Source of the DNA: Opitutales bacterium
Lineage (GTDB): Bacteria; Verrucomicrobiota; Verrucomicrobiia; Opitutales; Oceanipulchritudinaceae
NCBI GenBank assembly: GCA_016932335.1
Contig: JAFGCZ010000012.1
Coordinates: 124,001 to 188,000 of the forward strand
Direction: 5' to 3'
Length of the DNA: 64,000 nucleotides
The notes under the pieces are model-generated. The model was given only the letters and a program-made list of their open reading frames with translations. It was not told the origin of the DNA and did not search any database. Of this stretch, positions 59,802 to 64,000 are shown piece after piece; the stretch's first letter is position 1; every line of letters starts with the position of its first letter. The translations under genes were made by a program, and so were the position numbers.

Positions 59802-61385
59802 ATGAATATTTCAGTAATGAACGAACCAGCAACAACCGACGGGTACCTACTGTTGGGGGCGATTGCAGTGCCTCTGGTCTGTAGTATTCTCCTCTCTGCC
59901 ACCGGGCGTAAAGCCAAAGGTCTGGTACGGCCGCTTGCTCTCGCAGGATTTCTGATCCCGACTGTAATAGCTTTCATGCTCTGGAACACTTTCAGTGCGG
60001 AAGCTTCCGGTAGTGGATATCTCTTTATGACACAGGCTGATCTGGGCCTTAGTTCTTTGGGGATTAACCTCAAATTGGGGTTGAATGGTATATCCATGCC
60101 GCTCTTCCTTTTGGCCTCTATTGTCGGACTTGCTGCCGGGGTCTATGCCATGCGTGGCGATGACGAAAACAAGCACTGGTATTTGGTCTTGCTGCTCATT
60201 ATGCAGACAGGTCTGCTCGGGGTGTTTGCTTCCATCGACATATTCTTCTTCTATTTCTTCCATGAATTCGCCCTTATCCCGACCTTTATCATGATCGGTC
60301 TTTGGGGGGGGCGCGAACGCCGCTATGCCGCTATGGAAATGACAATCTACCTGACGCTGGGAGCGATGCTCTCACTGCTCGGGTTGATTGCCGTCTACAC
60401 AAAGAGCGGTCTGAACAGTTTTGATATGATCAGCCTCAAGGCCCATCTGGCTGCAATGCCTCTGGGCGATGTGGTTCAGCAGAATATTTTTGCCCTGCTG
60501 CTCATCGGATTCGGTATCCTCGTATCTCTCTTTCCGTTCCATTCATGGGCGCCTCGCGGTTATGCTGCAGCACCCGCTTCGGCGGCTATGCTCCATGCCG
60601 GTGTGCTGAAAAAGTTTGGTCTTTACGGCCTTGTACAGATTGCTTTGCCGCTCCTTCCCGCAGGAGCCGCTCACTTCAGTAATATGTTGCTGTGGTTGGC
60701 TGCCGGAAATGTTGTTCTCATTGGGCTGGTCACCATGACTCAGACGGATCTCAAGCGCATGCTTGGTTACAGCTCTGTCATGCACATGGGGTATGCTTTT
60801 ATGGGCATTGCCGGTTTCAGTATCATTGGTGTTTCAGGTGCCGTTCTTCTGATGTTTGCTCACGGTGTCTCCGTGGCGCTTCTTTTCCTTCTGGCTGATT
60901 GCATCTGTCGCCGCACCCAAACTTGTGAAATGCCGGAAATGGGTGGCCTTTTCAAAAAAACGCCTATCCTTTGTGGCTTTTTCGTTGCTGCCTCTTTGGC
61001 CAGTATCGGATTGCCCGGCTTCGCCAACTTCTGGGGAGAATTCACCATCTTTGTCGGTCTTTGGCAGTTCTCTCCGGCTTTTGCCGTTGTGGCCATTACC
61101 GGAATTGTTATTTCCGCCATTTATGGCCTGCGTGCCGTTGCCCGCATCTTTTACGGCCCGGCTTCTGCTGTCGTTCAGGATAACACCATTGAAGATCTGG
61201 CCATCTGCGAGCGCACTCCGGCTGTGATCCTTTTTGTGGCGTTGATTGCTGTGGGTGTTTTCCCGAAACTCATTTCTGATGACATCAACATGGCCATCTC
61301 GGATGTCTACAAGGCTCCCGTGACCACTGTTGCCGAACCCGTTGTTCCTGCTACAACACAAGACATTTCCAACCATGAGTCCTGA
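59802..61385 (+). CDS. nuoM: NADH-quinone oxidoreductase subunit M (NuoM)
   Basis: Antiporter-like pumping subunit of 527 aa. FFHEFALIPTFIMIGLWGGRERRYAAMEMTIYLT (conserved Glu), FPFHSWAPRGYAAAPASAAMLHAGVLKKFGLYGLVQ and DLKRMLGYSSVMHMGY identify it. A hydrophilic extension of about 40 residues ends the protein and overlaps nuoN by 11 bases. An ATG at 59817 is an alternative start. Confidence 0.98.
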   Translation: MNISVMNEPATTDGYLLLGAIAVPLVCSILLSATGRKAKGLVRPLALAGFLIPTVIAFMLWNTFSAEASGSGYLFMTQADLGLSSLGINLKLGLNGISMPLFLLASIVGLAAGVYAMRGDDENKHWYLVLLLIMQTGLLGVFASIDIFFFYFFHEFALIPTFIMIGLWGGRERRYAAMEMTIYLTLGAMLSLLGLIAVYTKSGLNSFDMISLKAHLAAMPLGDVVQQNIFALLLIGFGILVSLFPFHSWAPRGYAAAPASAAMLHAGVLKKFGLYGLVQIALPLLPAGAAHFSNMLLWLAAGNVVLIGLVTMTQTDLKRMLGYSSVMHMGYAFMGIAGFSIIGVSGAVLLMFAHGVSVALLFLLADCICRRTQTCEMPEMGGLFKKTPILCGFFVAASLASIGLPGFANFWGEFTIFVGLWQFSPAFAVVAITGIVISAIYGLRAVARIFYGPASAVVQDNTIEDLAICERTPAVILFVALIAVGVFPKLISDDINMAISDVYKAPVTTVAEPVVPATTQDISNHES

Positions 61386-62871
61386 TTACGGAGTTTTTAA
61401 AACATTTGCCGAGGCAAATCAATGGCTCGCAATATGGCCTGAATTGGCCTACGGCACCTTGGCACTGCTTTTGTTGATGCTGGAAGTTCTCTTCCCGCGT
61501 TATAAAAACACACTCATTCCCCGAGTGGCGTTGACAGGGCAGGCTATCCTGCTGGTTGTGCTTGCCGCTACCATCCGGCGCGTGGCTTCACCCGATGCTT
61601 TTGGTGAGTTGCTTCAGTTTTCGGTTACCGGAAACATCATGCGGGTGTTTTTCGCTGCGTGTGGACTCGCCGTTTGTTACATCGGTGGTGTCTATCTCAA
61701 GCGTGAACGATTGCCTCGCGTAGAGTTCTTCCACATGGTTATGGTGATTAGTGCGGGAATGATGCTGCTCGTCCAGAGCACACACTTCATCATGCTCTTT
61801 GTTGCCTTGGAGACTGTTACTATTTCCCTGTATCTGCTGGTTTCTTATTGCCGCACCAGTGTGGCTTCTCTTGAGGCTGGGTTTAAATACCTCATTCAAG
61901 GGGGGCTCAGTTCTGCTATTTTGCTTTTCGGTATGGTTCTCATTTACGGAAGCGCCGGCAATCCTTTGCTTCCCGGCACAGCCGGAGACCCCTTGGCTTA
62001 TTCCGATATTCGCGTCTTTTTTGAGTTGAATGCACACAACTATGTGGCCGTCATTGGTGCACTGATGGTTGTTTCCGGTGTTTGCTTTAAGATTGCTGCA
62101 GTCCCGTTCCATGTTTGGGTTGGCGATATTTATCAGGGCGCTCCGACTCCTGTTACTGCATTCCTTGCCGTAGCATCCAAAGCAAGTGGTTTCATTGTTC
62201 TGCTTGGTTTGGTTCTCGGGCCATTTCTTCCTTTGGCTTACATCTTTAAGCCGCTGCTTGCCGCCTTGGCCGTTATTACTATTCTCTTCGGCAACATTGC
62301 CGGGGTAGGGCAGCAAAACGTCAAGCGCATCATGGGGATGTCCGGGATAGCTCATGCCGGTTACCTCTTGATTGGGGTTGTTGCCGCCTTCTCCGTGGAA
62401 ATGGCTGTTAGTGCCATTCTCTTCTATCTCTTTGTCTACATGCTGGCTTCATTTGGCGTCTTCAGCGTAATGGCGCATGTTAGCCGCGAGGATGATTCTA
62501 TTATGTTGCTGGAGGATTATGGCGATCTGCTCAAAGATAACCCATTCCTTGGCTCTGTTCTGGTGGTTGGCCTTGGTTCCCTTGCCGGGATTCCGCCTCT
62601 TGCCGGTTTTATGGGTAAACTGATCCTCTTTATTGCCGCTTTCCAGGCCCAGCTCTATGTCCTTTTAGGCGTTGCGATTGTTGGAGTCGTTATCTCCATC
62701 AGTTACTACTTTGGATGGATTAAGGCTGCCGTATTCCGCAATCCTGAAGTAGAGCCCGTGCACAGCACACTTTATATCCCGTCTCGCACCATGCGTGTCT
62801 TTATGGGAGTGCTTACGCTGCTTACGATCAGTGTCGGTCTCTATCAGGGAATCCTCAGCTTCGTTTTCTAA
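61375..62871 (+). CDS. nuoN: NADH-quinone oxidoreductase subunit N (NuoN)
   Basis: Antiporter-like subunit next to NuoK, 498 aa. FVALETVTISLYLLVSYCRTSVASLEAGFKYLIQGGLSSAILLFG, KIAAVPFHVWVGDIYQGAPTPVTAFLAVASKASGF, NVKRIMGMSGIAHAGYLLIG and PPLAGFMGK are characteristic. The ATG at 61375 overlaps the nuoM end by 11 bases. Last gene of the operon, with a strong terminator 17 bases later. Confidence 0.98.
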   Translation: MSPDYGVFKTFAEANQWLAIWPELAYGTLALLLLMLEVLFPRYKNTLIPRVALTGQAILLVVLAATIRRVASPDAFGELLQFSVTGNIMRVFFAACGLAVCYIGGVYLKRERLPRVEFFHMVMVISAGMMLLVQSTHFIMLFVALETVTISLYLLVSYCRTSVASLEAGFKYLIQGGLSSAILLFGMVLIYGSAGNPLLPGTAGDPLAYSDIRVFFELNAHNYVAVIGALMVVSGVCFKIAAVPFHVWVGDIYQGAPTPVTAFLAVASKASGFIVLLGLVLGPFLPLAYIFKPLLAALAVITILFGNIAGVGQQNVKRIMGMSGIAHAGYLLIGVVAAFSVEMAVSAILFYLFVYMLASFGVFSVMAHVSREDDSIMLLEDYGDLLKDNPFLGSVLVVGLGSLAGIPPLAGFMGKLILFIAAFQAQLYVLLGVAIVGVVISISYYFGWIKAAVFRNPEVEPVHSTLYIPSRTMRVFMGVLTLLTISVGLYQGILSFVF

Positions 62872-62888
62872 GCTTACGCTTTCTCTTT

Positions 62889-62920
62889 GGTCCCGCCTTT
62901 TAACAAGGCGGGGCCTTTTT
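62889..62920 (+). terminator. Rho-independent terminator of the nuo operon
   Basis: GGTCCCGCCTT at 62889-62899 pairs (one G-T) with AAGGCGGGGCC at 62905-62915, 5-base loop, followed by a T-run. It lies 17 bases after the nuoN stop. Confidence 0.95.
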
Positions 62921-62933
62921 GTTTACGGGCATC

Positions 62934-62967
62934 AAAAAACTCCGGAAGAAATCTTCCGGAGTTTTTC
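62934..62967. terminator. Bidirectional hairpin terminator between nuoN and the DUF1015 gene
   Basis: ACTCCGGAAGA and TCTTCCGGAGT with a 2-base loop are flanked by an A-run (left) and a T-run (right). It ends the minus-strand DUF1015 transcript 15 bases after its stop and backs up the nuo terminator. Confidence 0.92.
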
Positions 62968-62981
62968 AAAGGGTAAACCGT

Positions 62982-64000
62982 TTATTTTTCGAAGGTATGC
63001 ACAAACAGGCCGCTGCGCAGCTTCGGCTCGAACCACGTGCTTTTCGGCGGCATGATACGGTCGGCATCGGCAATATCCATCAGCTGCTGAGTCGTGGTCG
63101 GATACATGGAGAAGGCAACAGCGGCTCTTCCCGCATCAACTTCCTTCTTAAGATAGCCGGTTCCACGAATACCGCCGGCAAATTGAACCCGATTACTGAT
63201 ACGGGGATCCTCAATTCCCAGCATCGGTGCCAGCACACGATTTTGCAGCAGGCTGACATCCAGACGTTCTACCGGATCGTCGGATTCTGTGTCCGTGAAT
63301 TCTAGCCCATACCACTTGCCTGCCAGGTAGATGCTGACTTTTCCGGTGTTGTCCGGTGTATCCGAAGCATTCTCGCTGACAATCCCAACTTTGCTCAAGG
63401 CTTCCAGGAAGCTGTTTTCGGTCATTCCGTTCAGATCAGTTACTAGACGATTGTAAGCCAATACATTCAGTTGATTGTCGGGGAAAATTACGCAGAGAAA
63501 CGCATTGTAATCTTCTTTGCCGGTGTGGTTCGGGTTTGCCGATTTACGTTCCTTACCAACTCGTGACGCACTGGCACTGCGGTGGTGACCGTCGGCTACA
63601 TAGAAAAGGTCAATATCCTTGAATGCCTCAACCAATTCATTTACCAAACCAATTCTCCAGCCGGTGTGCTGGATTCCATCAGGTGCTGTAAAATCGAACT
63701 CCGGGGTTCCTTTTACAGCTTCACTGACAATCAGATCTATATCGGCTTTATTTTTATAGGTTAAAAAAACCGGTCCGGCATTAGCTGAAAGATCAGACGT
63801 CATGCGTGTGCGGTCGTCTTCTTTGTCCTGTCGGGTTTTTTCATGTTTCTTGATGCGGTTTGCTTCGTAGTCTTCTACCTTGCAAAGGGCCACAACACCG
63901 GTTTGCACATGATTGCCCATCCTTTGGCGGTAAGCATAAATGCCGGGTTCACCATCTCTTTGGAGAATTCCGTCTCTTTGGAAGCGCTCAAAGTTCTCCA
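62982..64000 (-). CDS. DUF1015-family protein, 5' end cut by window edge
   Basis: The frame stays open to base 64000 (339 codons visible); an internal ATG at 63920 is not the start, because the upstream residues (RDGEPGIYAYRQR) continue the family sequence. Conserved blocks are FYVADGHHRSASASRVGKER (metal-like HH motif), NAFLCVIFPDNQLNVLAYNRLV, VQFAGGIRGTGYLKKEVDAG, and the C-terminal IMPPKSTWFEPKLRSGLFVH. Full members are about 410 aa. The family is widespread, sometimes beside serine-biosynthesis genes, and has no firm biochemical function. Confidence 0.9.
   Translation of the reverse strand, partial: ENFERFQRDGILQRDGEPGIYAYRQRMGNHVQTGVVALCKVEDYEANRIKKHEKTRQDKEDDRTRMTSDLSANAGPVFLTYKNKADIDLIVSEAVKGTPEFDFTAPDGIQHTGWRIGLVNELVEAFKDIDLFYVADGHHRSASASRVGKERKSANPNHTGKEDYNAFLCVIFPDNQLNVLAYNRLVTDLNGMTENSFLEALSKVGIVSENASDTPDNTGKVSIYLAGKWYGLEFTDTESDDPVERLDVSLLQNRVLAPMLGIEDPRISNRVQFAGGIRGTGYLKKEVDAGRAAVAFSMYPTTTQQLMDIADADRIMPPKSTWFEPKLRSGLFVHTFEK

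Noticed and set aside
1-64000. CRISPR arrays, insertion sequences, prophage or integrase genes
   Set aside because: No regularly spaced repeats, transposase, integrase or phage structural motifs were found on either strand.

Overview
The window is chromosomal DNA of a Gram-negative heterotroph, most likely a Verrucomicrobiota bacterium of the class Opitutae, possibly marine. This placement is an inference. It rests on two TonB-dependent receptors (one with the plug style I associate with Opitutae), a LacI regulator of the type common in that class, the long form of IspG, a Thermus-like long isocitrate dehydrogenase and a probable glucosylglycerate-type compatible-solute cluster. I saw no phage genes, insertion sequences, CRISPR arrays or rRNA genes.

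Layout. Bases 1-5700 hold a split late-cobalamin locus: cobQ (cut by the window edge), cobD, cobU and a HAD phosphatase on the minus strand, with cbiC-cbiA diverging on the plus strand. Bases 5.7-13 kb hold an alpha/beta hydrolase, then the tight envelope/isoprenoid operon uppS-cdsA-dxr-rseP-ispG on the minus strand. Bases 12.8-23 kb hold housekeeping genes: pterin dehydratase, a MATE exporter, mutS, sodA (with a Cys4 tail), ffh, sdaA and one chemoreceptor.

Bases 23.5-28.3 kb look like a phosphodiester scavenging module: a membrane-anchored endonuclease/exonuclease/phosphatase-fold enzyme, a TonB-dependent receptor and an exported glycerophosphodiester phosphodiesterase. A strong terminator abuts the start codon of the last gene. 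An HU gene follows, behind a structured non-coding stretch. Bases 29-34.7 kb (minus strand) hold an overlapping M20-like peptidase, gpgS, GT4 glycosyltransferase and HAD phosphatase, followed by a GH130 phosphorylase. This is best read as synthesis of mannosylglucosylglycerate or a relative, with the phosphorylase able to supply mannose-1-phosphate.

Bases 35.2-37.7 kb encode a second TonB-dependent receptor. Bases 37.8-42 kb hold a compact four-gene cassette resembling sxtJ-sxtI-sxtK-sxtL: a SxtJ-like membrane protein, a NodU/SxtI carbamoyltransferase, a DUF5989 membrane peptide and a membrane-anchored SGNH/TPR protein. This is the best candidate for an undescribed system, plausibly O-carbamoylation of an envelope or extracellular glycan. 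A LacI regulator and isocitrate dehydrogenase follow.

Bases 44.8-49 kb form a small accessory-looking segment bounded by two inverted, partly identical tRNA-Ser genes. It carries a TetR regulator with a clear palindromic operator, a bPH2 membrane protein, a PPOX protein, tag, an AT-rich orphan gene and a NIPSNAP protein. Bases 49.3-62.9 kb are the respiratory complex I operon nuoB to nuoN, without nuoA in front. The window ends in a DUF1015 gene cut by the right edge.
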